Shown: positions 28,492 through 37,256, counted from the stretch's first letter. The stretch: DNA of 64,000 bases from an uncultured Bacilli bacterium (GCA_934131175.1 CAKOZD010000001.1:151381-215380); one strand, 5' to 3'. Notes: generated by a model not told the origin, from the sequence alone. Made by a program: numbers and translations.

Positions 28492-29442
28492 ATGTTACAA
28501 TTTGAAAAACCAATTTATAAAATAACTGATTCTGTAGAAAGTAATTTTTATGGAAAATTTGAATTAGAACCATTAGAAAGAGGTTTTGGTACTACAATTG
28601 GTAATGCATTAAGAAGAGTTATGTTATCATCTCTTCCAGGAAGTGCAATCAGTAGTATTAAAATTGATGGAGTTCTTCACGAATTCCAAACAATAGATGG
28701 GGTTTATGAAGATGTAACTACTATCATCTTAAATTTAAAAGGTATAGTATTTAAAAATCATTCAAATGAGGCAAAAGTTGTACGTATTAATACTACAAAA
28801 GAAGGAGAAGTAACTGCTGCTGATATCGAGCATGATGCTGATATTGAAGTAATTAATAAAGATAAAGTAATTTGTACTTTATCAAAGGGTGCTTCTTTCA
28901 ACATGGAAATGACTGTTACAAATGGTCGTGGATATGTTAGAAGTGAAGATAACAAGAGAATACATGATATTAAACAAGTTGGAGAAATTGCTATCGACTC
29001 TATTTATTCTCCTATTGAAAGAGTTTCATATGAAGTTGGAAATGCTCGTGTAGGACAAGATGAAAGTTATGACAAATTAACTTTAGATGTATGGACAAAT
29101 GGTTCAATTAAACCAGAAGAAGCAATTGCATTAGCATCAAGAATCTTAATTGAACATTTAGAAATTTTAACTGACTTATCATCAATTGCTGATGTAAGTG
29201 GTATGATGATTGAAAAAACAGAAGATCCAAAGGTTAAAGCATTAGAAACATCTATTGAAGACTTAGATTTCTCTGTTAGAGCATATAACTGCTTAAAGAG
29301 AGCTGGAATTCATACATTACAAGATCTTGTAAATAAGAGTGAATCAGATATGATGAAGATTCGTAATTTAGGTAAAAAATCTCTAAAAGAAGTATTAGAC
29401 AAAATTAGAGATATGGGCCTAATCTTACGTGATGATGACTAA
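28492..29442 (+). CDS. rpoA: RNA polymerase alpha subunit
   Basis: A 316-residue alpha subunit. N-terminal dimerisation/assembly domain: FELEPLERGFGTTIGNALRRVMLSSLPG; flexible linker around residue 230; C-terminal DNA-binding domain: LDFSVRAYNCLKRAGIHTLQDL and RNLGKKSLKEV. Confidence 0.98.
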   Translation: MLQFEKPIYKITDSVESNFYGKFELEPLERGFGTTIGNALRRVMLSSLPGSAISSIKIDGVLHEFQTIDGVYEDVTTIILNLKGIVFKNHSNEAKVVRINTTKEGEVTAADIEHDADIEVINKDKVICTLSKGASFNMEMTVTNGRGYVRSEDNKRIHDIKQVGEIAIDSIYSPIERVSYEVGNARVGQDESYDKLTLDVWTNGSIKPEEAIALASRILIEHLEILTDLSSIADVSGMMIEKTEDPKVKALETSIEDLDFSVRAYNCLKRAGIHTLQDLVNKSESDMMKIRNLGKKSLKEVLDKIRDMGLILRDDD

Positions 29443-29459
29443 AATAAGGAGGAGTAACT

Positions 29460-29837
29460 ATGGCATATAGAAAATTAGGTTCAGATAATAAACATAGAAG
29501 AAGTTTATTAGCTACATTAACAAAACAAGTAGTTTTAAATGAATCAATTACAACTACAGAAACTAGAGCTAAAGAAGTACGTAAATTCGTTGATAAAATG
29601 ATTACTTACGGAAAAAAAGGTGATTTAGTTTCTCGTCGTAAAGCATTAGCTTTTTTACACAATGACAAGAAAGTTGTTGACAAAATATTTAATGACTTAG
29701 CAAAACGCTATGAAAACCGTAATGGTGGTTATACACAAATCTTAAAATTAAATGAAAGACGTGGAGATAACGCTTTAATGGTTATTTTAAGATTAGTTGA
29801 TGAAACTAAACCTGAAGAAAAGAAGGAAGATAAGTAA
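29460..29837 (+). CDS. rplQ: 50S ribosomal protein L17
   Basis: A 125-residue L17: [38 protein letters not shown] and [15 protein letters not shown]. Last gene of the supercluster, followed by a strong terminator. Confidence 0.97.
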   Translation: MAYRKLGSDNKHRRSLLATLTKQVVLNESITTTETRAKEVRKFVDKMITYGKKGDLVSRRKALAFLHNDKKVVDKIFNDLAKRYENRNGGYTQILKLNERRGDNALMVILRLVDETKPEEKKEDK

Positions 29838-29846
29838 TTATCTTAT

Positions 29847-29876
29847 AGCAAGTATACTAAAATACTTGCTTTTTTA
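29847..29876 (+). terminator. Intrinsic terminator of the ribosomal supercluster
   Basis: Perfect 9-base stem AGCAAGTAT / ATACTTGCT with loop ACTAAA and six T. Confidence 0.92.
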
Positions 29877-29989
29877 TGTAAAATCATTTTTATTTGCAGT
29901 ATAATATAAAGTATTCTTTTTTATACGTTAATATATGTATAGAAAAAATATACACAATTTGATATAATAAAAAAGAAACAGGTGATTTT

Positions 29990-30745
29990 ATGAAAGCTTT
30001 AATTACAGGGGCATCTTCGGGAATAGGACTTGATATGGCAAGATATCTAGCAACTAAAAAATATGAATTAATTCTAGTTTCTAGAAATAAAGAAAAACTA
30101 GAAGAAATTCAAGAAACACTACCAACGAAGGTAACAATAATAGTAGCTGATTTATCACAAGAACAAAGGGTAAAAGAACTTTATGCCTTTGCAAAAAAAG
30201 AAAATATTGACGTACTAATAAACAATGCTGGACTAGGAGACTTCGGTCCATTGACAGATACAGATTTAAACAAAGATTTAGAACTAATAAATACAAATAT
30301 AAAAGCGGTTCATATACTAACAAAATACTTTGTTAAAGACATGGAAAAGAGAAACACAGATACATATATACTAAATGTTGCATCATCTGCAGCATTCCAA
30401 CCAGGACCATTAATGAGTACATATTATGCTACTAAATCATATGTATATCAATTGACTGAAGCATTATATTATGAAGAACAAAAGAAAAAAACAAAAGTAC
30501 ATGTATCAGTTTTGTGTCCTGGACCAGTAGCAACAAACTTTAATAATGTCGCAGGAGTAAAATTTTCTGTAAAACCATTAACGAGTGCTTATGTTGCAAG
30601 ATACGCAATAGATAATATGCTAAAAAACAAAATGCTAATAATACCAGGTTTTAAAATGAAATGTGCTAAATTTTTTAGTAGATTTGTATCAGATAAATTT
30701 TTATTAAGAATTATTTATCGAGTACAAAAAAGAAAGGCCAGCTAA
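29990..30745 (+). CDS. Short-chain dehydrogenase/reductase (SDR)
   Basis: A 251-residue classical-type SDR. Visible are the NAD(P)-binding TGASSGIG at residues 6-13, the NNAG motif, the catalytic Ser region (LNVASSAAF) and the YxxxK active site in YYATKSY, followed by CPGPVATNF. The arginine in VSRNKEKLEE suggests NADP preference. The substrate is unknown. It is inserted between rplQ and the ecfA pair, which are normally adjacent, and has its own terminator. Confidence 0.85.
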   Translation: MKALITGASSGIGLDMARYLATKKYELILVSRNKEKLEEIQETLPTKVTIIVADLSQEQRVKELYAFAKKENIDVLINNAGLGDFGPLTDTDLNKDLELINTNIKAVHILTKYFVKDMEKRNTDTYILNVASSAAFQPGPLMSTYYATKSYVYQLTEALYYEEQKKKTKVHVSVLCPGPVATNFNNVAGVKFSVKPLTSAYVARYAIDNMLKNKMLIIPGFKMKCAKFFSRFVSDKFLLRIIYRVQKRKAS

Positions 30746-30757
30746 TAGTTGGCTTTT
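30733..30757 (+). terminator. Intrinsic terminator after the SDR gene
   Basis: Eleven-base stem (30733-30743 with 30747-30757, two G-U pairs) and a tight 3-base loop; the stop codon sits in the hairpin. The T-run is short (four), so termination may be partial. Confidence 0.6.
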
Positions 30758-30786
30758 AAAAACACAATACAGGGGGAAGTGAGATA

Positions 30787-31572
30787 ATGGAAGTAATACT
30801 TAATATTAATGACTTAAAATATGAAAACTTATTTGAAAATTTAAGTATTTATATTGAAAAAGATAAGATTACAACTATCTCAGGTGCAAATAATTGTGGA
30901 AAAACAACACTATTAAGAATTTTAACAAGACAAGTAAAAACAGAAAATAATATAGTCTTATATGGTAAGAATATAAATGAATATAAATTAGAAGATTATA
31001 TTAGATATATAAGATGTGTGATACCAAAAGAAATAATTTTTATAGAAAATAATTTAGAAGAAGAAATGTATTTTCAATCAGAACTTCCAGGTAAAGATAA
31101 AACAATATTTATAAACTATATAATAAAAGGTTTAAAAATAAGAAGAATGATTAATAAAGAAATAAAAACATTATCAACAAATGAAATAGTATTAGCACAA
31201 ATTGCTCTTGCCTTAGTTAATCATCCACAAATACTTTTATTAGACAATATAGATAATTATCTTGAAGTAAAAGAATTAGAAAATGTTTACAATTTTTTAA
31301 GAGACTTTAGAGAAAAATTCGGTTTAACAGTAGTAATGACAACTATAGATTTAAATCAAAGTTTATACTCTGATTACTTATATATAATTGGAGAAAAGAA
31401 AGTATTACTATCAGGAGAACCAATTACTATATTACAAAGAGATAATATTATAAATAAGACAGGATTAAGCTTACCATTTATGGTAGATTTATCAGTAAAA
31501 CTTATAGATTATGATCTCATCAGCAACATTAATTTAGATAAAAACAGGATGATAAATGAAATATGGAAGTAA
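30787..31572 (+). CDS. EcfA1-position ABC ATPase with altered catalytic residues
   Basis: A 261-residue ABC nucleotide-binding subunit in the conserved place of ecfA1 (energy-coupling-factor vitamin transporters). Walker A is intact (GANNCGKTT, Lys39). The signature is LSTNE instead of LSGGQ (residues 129-133), Walker B ends LLLDNID so the catalytic glutamate is Asn154, and the H-loop reads VVMTTIDL without the histidine. It may therefore bind ATP but hydrolyse it poorly. It overlaps the next gene by 10 bases. Identity as EcfA1 rests on position and fold. Confidence 0.7.
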   Translation: MEVILNINDLKYENLFENLSIYIEKDKITTISGANNCGKTTLLRILTRQVKTENNIVLYGKNINEYKLEDYIRYIRCVIPKEIIFIENNLEEEMYFQSELPGKDKTIFINYIIKGLKIRRMINKEIKTLSTNEIVLAQIALALVNHPQILLLDNIDNYLEVKELENVYNFLRDFREKFGLTVVMTTIDLNQSLYSDYLYIIGEKKVLLSGEPITILQRDNIINKTGLSLPFMVDLSVKLIDYDLISNINLDKNRMINEIWK

Positions 31573-32354
31573 AATTTAAAGGGTATAAATATAAAGATAA
31601 TAGTTTAGATTTCACCATAAAAGAAAAAGAAGTAAATGGAATATGTGGAAAAAACTATGAAGATTTAATTAATATCATTAAATTAAAAAATTCATATAAA
31701 GGAAAAATAATAATAAATGATATTGAATTAAATAAAGATAATATTAATACTTTTAAAAATAAAATTAATGTTGTAAAAGAAGAAATAGAAGACTCAATAT
31801 ATATACAAACAGTATATGACTTATTAAAATATGAAATAGAACGAAGAAAATTATCTATAAAAAATCCAGAAAAGAAAATATATGATTCATTAAAAATAGT
31901 AAATTTAGATAAATCATTATTAGAAAGAAATATCTATACACTATCATCATCTGAAAAGAAATTCATCCAATTAGCAATCTCACTTTTATCTAATCCTGAT
32001 ATGATAATTTTAATAGAACCATTTAAATTTTTAGATATGAAAAATGAAAAAAGAATAATGATTTTATTAAATAAAATAAGAGAACAGTATAAAAAAACAA
32101 TTGTAATTGTTACTAATAATACAAATATTCTTTTTAAATATACAACACATACTATAATATTCAAAGTAGATAAAATATTAGTAGAAGGAGATACTAAAGA
32201 TATATTTCAAAGAGTAGACTTTTTAAGTAGGAATAAAATAAACATTCCAGAAATTGTTGAATTTACTTATTTGGCTAAAAAGAAAAAAAATGTAAATATT
32301 GATTATCATAGTGATATAAGAGATATTATTAAAGATATATATAAACATGTATAG
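31563..32354 (+). CDS. EcfA2-position ABC ATPase-like protein, degenerate
   Basis: A 263-residue partner of the preceding gene in the ecfA2 position. Walker A is lost: the loop reads GICGKNYEDL instead of GxxGxGKST. The signature is LSSSE (127-131). Walker B keeps the glutamate (LIEPFKFLD, Glu152) but not the preceding aspartate (Ile151), and the H-loop has VTNNTN without His. It looks like a pseudo-ATPase. The frame is intact and tightly coupled, so it is not an obvious pseudogene. ecfT, expected next, is missing and truA follows after 10 bases. Confidence 0.65.
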   Translation: MEVKFKGYKYKDNSLDFTIKEKEVNGICGKNYEDLINIIKLKNSYKGKIIINDIELNKDNINTFKNKINVVKEEIEDSIYIQTVYDLLKYEIERRKLSIKNPEKKIYDSLKIVNLDKSLLERNIYTLSSSEKKFIQLAISLLSNPDMIILIEPFKFLDMKNEKRIMILLNKIREQYKKTIVIVTNNTNILFKYTTHTIIFKVDKILVEGDTKDIFQRVDFLSRNKINIPEIVEFTYLAKKKKNVNIDYHSDIRDIIKDIYKHV

Positions 32355-32364
32355 GAGGAGTAAT

Positions 32365-33096
32365 ATGCGTTTTCTAATTAAGTTTTCATATGATGGTACA
32401 AATTATTGTGGCTATCAAAAACAGCCTGGGTTAGAAACTATAGAAGGAAAAATGGAGGAGGCTCTAACAAAAATAAATAATGGTAAAAAAACATCTATTA
32501 CAGCAACCGGTAGAACAGATAAAAAGGTTCATGCATTAGCGCAATATGCACATGCTGATATAAATGTTAATATAACTGAAAATAAGCTAAAAAGAGCTTT
32601 AAATAGCAATATTCCAGATGATATACATGTAATAGAGACAAAGATAGTAGAAAATAATTTTCATGCTAGATATAATGTAAAAGAAAAAACATATAAATAT
32701 ATTATAAATTTAGGTGAGTATAATCCAATAGAAAGAAATTATGTCTTTCAATACAATTATAAATTAGATATAAATGCCATAAAAGAAGGAATAAAGTATT
32801 TTGAAGGAACACATGATTTTAGAGCCTTTGTAACAGATAACAAAGAAAAAGAAAATTGTGTTAGAACAATTACATTAACAAATATAGAAGAAAAAGATAA
32901 TAAACTAATAATAACATTCAAAGGAGACGGATTTTTAAGGTATCAAGTAAGAAACATGGTGGGAATATTAATAAAGATAGGTGAAAATAAAATTAATCCG
33001 TCAGAAGTAAAAAAAATATTAGAAAGTAAAGATAGAACAAAAGCTGGCAAGACTGCACCGGCAGAAGGTTTATACTTAGTAGATGTTAAATATTGA
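32365..33096 (+). CDS. truA: tRNA pseudouridine synthase A
   Basis: Makes pseudouridine at positions 38-40 of tRNA. The 243-residue protein shows IKFSYDGTNYCGYQKQPG, catalytic Asp52 in ATGRTDKKVHA, and the C-terminal FLRYQVRNMVGILIKIG. Start ATG 32365 follows AGGAGGAG; an in-frame codon upstream lies within the preceding gene. Confidence 0.96.
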   Translation: MRFLIKFSYDGTNYCGYQKQPGLETIEGKMEEALTKINNGKKTSITATGRTDKKVHALAQYAHADINVNITENKLKRALNSNIPDDIHVIETKIVENNFHARYNVKEKTYKYIINLGEYNPIERNYVFQYNYKLDINAIKEGIKYFEGTHDFRAFVTDNKEKENCVRTITLTNIEEKDNKLIITFKGDGFLRYQVRNMVGILIKIGENKINPSEVKKILESKDRTKAGKTAPAEGLYLVDVKY

Positions 33097-33121
33097 CATT
33101 GAAAAAATAATATACTAATAT
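33093..33121 (+). promoter_or_regulatory. Promoter of the small Ser/Thr-rich protein gene
   Basis: TTGACA (33093-33098), 17-base spacer, TAATAT (33116-33121). The -35 overlaps the last codon of truA. Confidence 0.5.
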
Positions 33122-33152
33122 AGTAAATATTCTAAAAAAGGGGGGAATAAAA

Positions 33153-33479
33153 ATGATAGGTACTTATATAGACTTAGGTTCAATGACAAGCTTAATGTCA
33201 GCAGGTTCAACTGCTGTATCAACATCATCAACTACAGATTATAATATTGATCCAGATGCATTAACTACAACATTAACGTCATCAACAACTACTGCTGCTT
33301 CTTCAACGCCTTATAATACAATGGCTATGGATACAACACAAAGGTATGTAGAATCATTATCAGATGATGAATTAATGAGATTCAGTGAACTAGTAGATGA
33401 AAAACTAAATGATAATTCTTTTGAAGATAATCAGTTAATAGAATCAAATGAAGACATGCCTAAAGTAAAAATTAAATAA
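33153..33479 (+). CDS. Unknown small Ser/Thr-rich protein
   Basis: A 108-residue protein I do not recognise. Residues about 12-55 are a low-complexity Ser/Thr/Ala stretch, followed by a short helical block YVESLSDDELMRFSELVDEKL and an acidic end. There is no signal peptide or clear membrane segment. The helical block resembles YLDSLTDEELEAAL in the protein at 34337-34642, so the two may share an ancestor or a partner. A strong GGGGGGA ribosome-binding site, own promoter and terminator indicate real expression. Confidence 0.6.
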   Translation: MIGTYIDLGSMTSLMSAGSTAVSTSSTTDYNIDPDALTTTLTSSTTTAASSTPYNTMAMDTTQRYVESLSDDELMRFSELVDEKLNDNSFEDNQLIESNEDMPKVKIK

Positions 33480-33503
33480 GAAAAGTATAGTAAAAGCCAA
33501 AAT

Positions 33504-33528
33504 AATCAACAAGTGTTGATTTTTTTTT
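33504..33528 (+). terminator. Intrinsic terminator overlapping the next promoter
   Basis: Seven-base stem AATCAAC / GTTGATT, loop AAGT, then nine T. The 3' arm supplies the TTGATT -35 element of the next gene. Confidence 0.88.
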
Positions 33529-33544
33529 AATTTTGTGTTATAAT
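33516..33544 (+). promoter_or_regulatory. Promoter embedded in the preceding terminator
   Basis: TTGATT (33516-33521) in the terminator 3' arm, 17-base spacer, TATAAT (33539-33544) preceded by TG. Confidence 0.65.
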
Positions 33545-33578
33545 GTAGCCACATTGAGAGATGTAAGGGGTTATGGTT

Positions 33579-34340
33579 ATGGATAAGAAAGAAAAAAAGC
33601 GATTGAAAAGAAACATGAAAATTCATGAAGTGCTTGGAGCAGAAACATTTAAGGAAATAGTTCTAAGTGTTGAGAAAGCAAAATTTAAATATGGTAAGAA
33701 ATTGTTTCCTAATTTTCAAGAATTCTATGAAAAACGTGTGGATTCGAGAACAAAGAGAGCTCTAGCAAAAGCCAAAACAGATGAAGAAAGAAAACATATA
33801 AAAGAACAAGCACTATTTTCAAAATTAGATATGCGTAAAGAAATAAATCAAGAAAAAAATAGAAATTATCATTTAGATGAGAATAGACCTAAAGAAACAT
33901 TATCATATCTAGAATGGAATAAAGGTGTACATAAACGTGGCTTAATAAAGAATTTTGCAGTAATTGGAGCTTTATCCGCAGCAACAGTTTTAGGCTATAA
34001 CTTTATACTACCACTTATTGCTATTGAATCAGTAAGTGCTTTAATTAATTTTCAATGTGTTAATCTTCAAGATTATAATATTTGTAGATATAAAATAGCA
34101 GAAGATGCTCTAGTAAGATATGCAGAACGTACAAAGAAGAAAAAAATAGAACAGTATAGTGATGCAGCTGAATTGATATATGATTCAATTGAAAAAGCAG
34201 ATGAGAAAATTCCAACAACAGAAGAAATTATTGCTAATTCAAAAAGTAAAGAACAGCTACGTCAATTAAAAGCATTAATACAAGAGCAAGAAAAAAGACG
34301 TAAACTACAAGTTAGCGAAAATAAGGGGGTAATAAGATGA
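33579..34340 (+). CDS. Unknown protein with one central membrane region
   Basis: A 253-residue protein with no recognised domain. The first 120 residues are highly charged and helical (DKKEKKRLKRNMK start). A hydrophobic stretch of about 35 residues follows near 125-160 (FAVIGALSAATVLGYNF and ILPLIAIESVSAL), enough for one or two membrane passes, with NFQCVNLQDYNICRYK after it. The last 90 residues form a charged, probably coiled-coil tail. ATG 33579 is chosen because AAGGGG is eight bases before it; ATG 33573 is too close. Ends ATGA over the next gene. Confidence 0.65.
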   Translation: MDKKEKKRLKRNMKIHEVLGAETFKEIVLSVEKAKFKYGKKLFPNFQEFYEKRVDSRTKRALAKAKTDEERKHIKEQALFSKLDMRKEINQEKNRNYHLDENRPKETLSYLEWNKGVHKRGLIKNFAVIGALSAATVLGYNFILPLIAIESVSALINFQCVNLQDYNICRYKIAEDALVRYAERTKKKKIEQYSDAAELIYDSIEKADEKIPTTEEIIANSKSKEQLRQLKALIQEQEKRRKLQVSENKGVIR

Positions 34341-34642
34341 GTTTAATGTCAACATTAGGAATAACTACAATAGGAGGAGCAGCAATAGGAACTGCAGTAT
34401 ATACAACAGATGATAATGGAATAAATAAAGAAAAAAGAAATCACGTATTAGCAACTACTTTAGCATCAACTGCTACAGTAATTGCAAGTGAAGCAGTAAG
34501 TCAACATGGTATGAAAGAAATACATGAAAAATATTCACAAGCATATCTTGATTCATTAACTGATGAAGAATTAGAAGCAGCTTTACAACAAGTAAATTTA
34601 CTTATAAATGACATGGATGAAGATACAGTAAAAACTATATAA
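34337..34642 (+). CDS. Unknown small protein related to the 33153 product
   Basis: A 101-residue protein translationally coupled to the preceding gene (ATGA overlap). It has an N-terminal Gly/Ala-rich weakly hydrophobic part (LGITTIGGAAIGTAVY), an Ala/Thr-rich part (VLATTLASTATVIASEAV) that could be a membrane segment, and a C-terminal helical block YLDSLTDEELEAALQQVN that resembles YVESLSDDELMRF at 33153-33479. No function can be assigned. Confidence 0.6.
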   Translation: MSLMSTLGITTIGGAAIGTAVYTTDDNGINKEKRNHVLATTLASTATVIASEAVSQHGMKEIHEKYSQAYLDSLTDEELEAALQQVNLLINDMDEDTVKTI

Positions 34643-34651
34643 AATAAAGAA

Positions 34652-34678
34652 AAAGTATTGATTTTTAATACTTTTTTT
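34652..34678 (+). terminator. Intrinsic terminator overlapping the rplM promoter
   Basis: Eight-base stem AAAGTATT / AATACTTT, loop GATTTTT, followed by T. The -35 of rplM starts at the end of the 5' arm. Confidence 0.82.
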
Positions 34679-34686
34679 AGTATAAT
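34658..34686 (+). promoter_or_regulatory. Promoter of rplM-rpsI
   Basis: TTGATT (34658-34663), 17-base spacer, TATAAT (34681-34686). Same layout as the promoter at 33516. Confidence 0.7.
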
Positions 34687-34692
34687 TACAAT

Positions 34693-34760
34693 CGGTACAT
34701 TCAAATCCCCACATAAATTGGACTGTGGGAAAGTCTAATTTAAGTAAAAGGAGAAAAATT
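34693..34760 (+). ncRNA. L13 leader candidate
   Basis: Leader of about 68 bases with stem CCCACA (34708-34713) / TGTGGG (34724-34729) and loop TAAATTGGAC, placed directly before rplM. Position and hairpin agree with the known L13 leader of Firmicutes, which is thought to bind L13 for feedback; I could not fold or score it against the model. Confidence 0.55.
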
Positions 34761-35192
34761 ATGACAAGTTATATGCAAAAAAAAGAAACTGTAGAACGTA
34801 AATGGTATGTAATTGATGCTGAAGGAAAATCTTTAGGTAGAGTAGCTTCTTTAGCAGCAACTTACTTACGTGGAAAAAACAAACCAACTTATACACCACA
34901 TATTGATTGTGGAGATTATATCATTATTGTTAATGCACAAAAAGTTAACTTAACTGGTAACAAATTAGAAAACAAAATGTATTATAATCACTCAATGTAT
35001 ACAGGTGGTTTAAGAGAAAGAACTGCTAAAACTATGAGAGAACAATACCCAGTTGAAATGATGGAAAGAGCTGTAACAGGAATGTTACCTCATAACAGAT
35101 TAGGTAGACAAATGGCTAAGAAGTTATTTGTTTATGCAGAAAGTGAACACAAGCACGAGGCTCAAAAGCCAGAAGTACTTGAAGTTAAATAG
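34761..35192 (+). CDS. rplM: 50S ribosomal protein L13
   Basis: A 143-residue L13: [43 protein letters not shown], and [16 protein letters not shown]. Start ATG 34761 follows AAGGAG; the open frame upstream runs through the leader. Confidence 0.97.
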   Translation: MTSYMQKKETVERKWYVIDAEGKSLGRVASLAATYLRGKNKPTYTPHIDCGDYIIIVNAQKVNLTGNKLENKMYYNHSMYTGGLRERTAKTMREQYPVEMMERAVTGMLPHNRLGRQMAKKLFVYAESEHKHEAQKPEVLEVK

Positions 35193-35204
35193 GAGGGTAA
35201 AGTA

Positions 35205-35630
35205 ATGGCAAAAGAAAAGAAGAATGTATATACTGGAACTGGACGTAGAAAGTCAAGTGTAGCAAGAGTTACATTAACTCCAGGAAAAGGAAAAATCACA
35301 GTTAATGGTAGAGATGTAAGAGAATACTTCCCTTCAGAAATCTGTGTAATGGATTTAAGTCAACCATTAGTATTAACTAATACAACTGAAATGTTTGATG
35401 TTGATGCTAAGGTTAATGGTGGAGGATTCCAAGGACAAACAGGAGCAATCCGTTTAGGAATTACAAAGGCTTTATTAGATTATGATAAAACTACTCCAGC
35501 TGACTCAGAAAATAGTTTTAGAAAAACTCTAAAAGTAGCAGGAATGATTACAAGAGATTCACGTAAGAAAGAACGTAAGAAACCAGGATTAAAGAAAGCA
35601 CGTCGTGCCCCACAATTCTCAAAACGTTAA
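35205..35630 (+). CDS. rpsI: 30S ribosomal protein S9
   Basis: A 141-residue S9: [36 protein letters not shown], and the decoding-site C-terminus [10 protein letters not shown]. Cotranscribed with rplM. Confidence 0.97.
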   Translation: MAKEKKNVYTGTGRRKSSVARVTLTPGKGKITVNGRDVREYFPSEICVMDLSQPLVLTNTTEMFDVDAKVNGGGFQGQTGAIRLGITKALLDYDKTTPADSENSFRKTLKVAGMITRDSRKKERKKPGLKKARRAPQFSKR

Positions 35631-35640
35631 TATACAGTTC

Positions 35641-35663
35641 AAGAAGCTTTATGCTTCTTTTTT
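35641..35663 (+). terminator. Intrinsic terminator after rpsI
   Basis: Seven-base stem AAGAAGC / GCTTCTT, loop TTTAT, then T-run. Confidence 0.9.
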
Positions 35664-35664
35664 G

Positions 35665-35693
35665 TTTACAAAATTATAAAAAAGTAGTATAAT
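35665..35693 (+). promoter_or_regulatory. Promoter of the SGNH-like gene
   Basis: TTTACA (35665-35670), 17-base spacer, TATAAT (35688-35693). Confidence 0.75.
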
Positions 35694-35716
35694 ATGTTCT
35701 CAAATAGAGGGGTATT

Positions 35717-36829
35717 ATGGAAAAATATATAAATGAACAAGAAAATTTAACTGAAACAAATAAAGAATTAATGAAAGAATTATCTAAAAAAAGAATAAAA
35801 AAATTAGTTATAAGTAGTGTAGGTAATTCGATAAGTACAGGATTTTCTATATGTAATTCATCAGCACCATTATTAAAAAGAAACAACACATTAAAACAAT
35901 GTGCAGATGATGAAGGTATAGATTTAGAATTGCATCAATTTTCTAGAGGAGAAAATAATAGTGATGAACACATTTTAAATGCTTTTAATAAAAATAAATT
36001 AGAATCTGAATTTAACAAGGAAAATAGAAGAGACTATGAAATGTATTTAAAAAGAAATGATACATTGCTATCACCAACAGAAATTGATTATTACTATCCA
36101 GAAACATTAGAAGATGACAAAGGTATGGAAGATGTATTATTTGAAAGTGAACCTGATACAGCAAACTTTGTTATCTATAACGGAGGAACTGGTTCTCTTT
36201 TAGACAATGTAACAAGAAGAGGTAAACATTTATTAAATGGTATACCAAAAGATATTGGAAGTATTGAAGCGATATTAAGTAAAATACAATTTAATAATAG
36301 AGAAAATTATGGTAAGACACAAGTTTATTTATGTGGAGCACCAAGAATAGCCTTACCATTCTCATCATCTTTAGCAATCAATACAAGATTAAAAAAGATT
36401 GCTGATAGATATGCTAATGTAACTTATATTCCAAACTTTCCAAGAAAAATATTTTATCCCAAAAAAGGCTCACCAATTCCAATACCAGATCCACATTATA
36501 ATGAAAATGAATATCGACATTTATTAAATGAAACAGAAAAAAGAATGATAGAAAACTATATAATAAAAGAATGCATTATAGAAATTGATAGAGTATTTAA
36601 TAGAACAAGTCAAGAAATTGAAATGAATCATGTGGATTCAAAAAAATATGGAAAAAAATTTATACTAGATGTTTTAGATTATTATAAAGCTATGGTAAAG
36701 AAATACGATTGTGATGAGAATAGATTTGTATATGAAGTAAGAGACTACTTACTTGAAAGATATCCATACGACTTTTATTACTTAGATTATAATTCAATTA
36801 AGAATGAATCATTAAAACTAACTAGATAG
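35717..36829 (+). CDS. Putative SGNH/GDSL-hydrolase-like protein
   Basis: A 370-residue cytosolic-looking protein. After a helical N-terminus, VISSVGNSISTGFS (residues 31-44) resembles SGNH block I (GDS/GNS with a nucleophilic Ser), FVIYNGGTGSLLDN (151-164) could supply the oxyanion region, and PIPDPHYNENEY (255-266) resembles block V, although here Asp and His are separated by one residue instead of two. The long insertion (70-145) is charged and helical. If it is an enzyme it would be an esterase or deacetylase; no signal peptide is present. Function is uncertain. It is monocistronic. Confidence 0.45.
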   Translation: MEKYINEQENLTETNKELMKELSKKRIKKLVISSVGNSISTGFSICNSSAPLLKRNNTLKQCADDEGIDLELHQFSRGENNSDEHILNAFNKNKLESEFNKENRRDYEMYLKRNDTLLSPTEIDYYYPETLEDDKGMEDVLFESEPDTANFVIYNGGTGSLLDNVTRRGKHLLNGIPKDIGSIEAILSKIQFNNRENYGKTQVYLCGAPRIALPFSSSLAINTRLKKIADRYANVTYIPNFPRKIFYPKKGSPIPIPDPHYNENEYRHLLNETEKRMIENYIIKECIIEIDRVFNRTSQEIEMNHVDSKKYGKKFILDVLDYYKAMVKKYDCDENRFVYEVRDYLLERYPYDFYYLDYNSIKNESLKLTR

Positions 36830-36850
36830 AGAGAAATCTCTATTTTTTTT
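36826..36850 (+). terminator. Intrinsic terminator after the SGNH-like gene
   Basis: Seven-base stem ATAGAGA / TCTCTAT, GAAA loop, eight T; overlaps the stop codon. Confidence 0.9.
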
Positions 36851-36877
36851 TGCAAGAAAATATTTTATGCATATAAT
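36850..36877 (+). promoter_or_regulatory. Promoter of the holin-endolysin pair
   Basis: TTGCAA (36850-36855) right at the end of the preceding terminator T-run, 16-base spacer, TATAAT (36872-36877). Confidence 0.65.
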
Positions 36878-36893
36878 ATACCAGGAGGTTTAT

Positions 36894-37256
36894 ATGTTTA
36901 ACATAGATTATTTAAAACAATTGTTAATTATCTCAATAGCTCTTAGTACAATAACTTGTGCATTTATTCAAAAAACAAAAATATTATTTAAAAGTAGTAA
37001 ATATATAGAATATTACTCATTCCTTGTTAATATGTTAGTAAGTATAATTTTTTGTATCACATTTACTGATATAAAGTTTCCTAATAGCTTATGGATAGGT
37101 CTATTCTCTTTCCTAGGGGCCGATTCACTATATAAATCACTAGAAGGAAAAATATCTTCCCATAAAGATATAATAAATAAAAAAACAATTAGCATACCAG
37201 AAGAAAATATAATAAATAAGGAGGATAAAAATGGAAAAACCAATATTCCCAAGTAA
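36894..37256 (+). CDS. Holin-like small membrane protein
   Basis: A 120-residue protein with three hydrophobic segments (LLIISIALSTITCAFI; FLVNMLVSIIFCITF; LWIGLFSFLGADSLY) and a charged C-terminus. Size, topology and its place directly before a phage-type endolysin (26-base overlap) suggest a holin. ATG 36894 follows CAGGAGG; an earlier in-frame ATG would place coding sequence in the promoter. No other phage genes are nearby. Confidence 0.55.
   Translation: MFNIDYLKQLLIISIALSTITCAFIQKTKILFKSSKYIEYYSFLVNMLVSIIFCITFTDIKFPNSLWIGLFSFLGADSLYKSLEGKISSHKDIINKKTISIPEENIINKEDKNGKTNIPK

Noticed and set aside
33153..33479. Sortase-anchored or secreted Ser/Thr-rich protein
   Set aside because: There is no signal peptide, membrane anchor or sorting motif.
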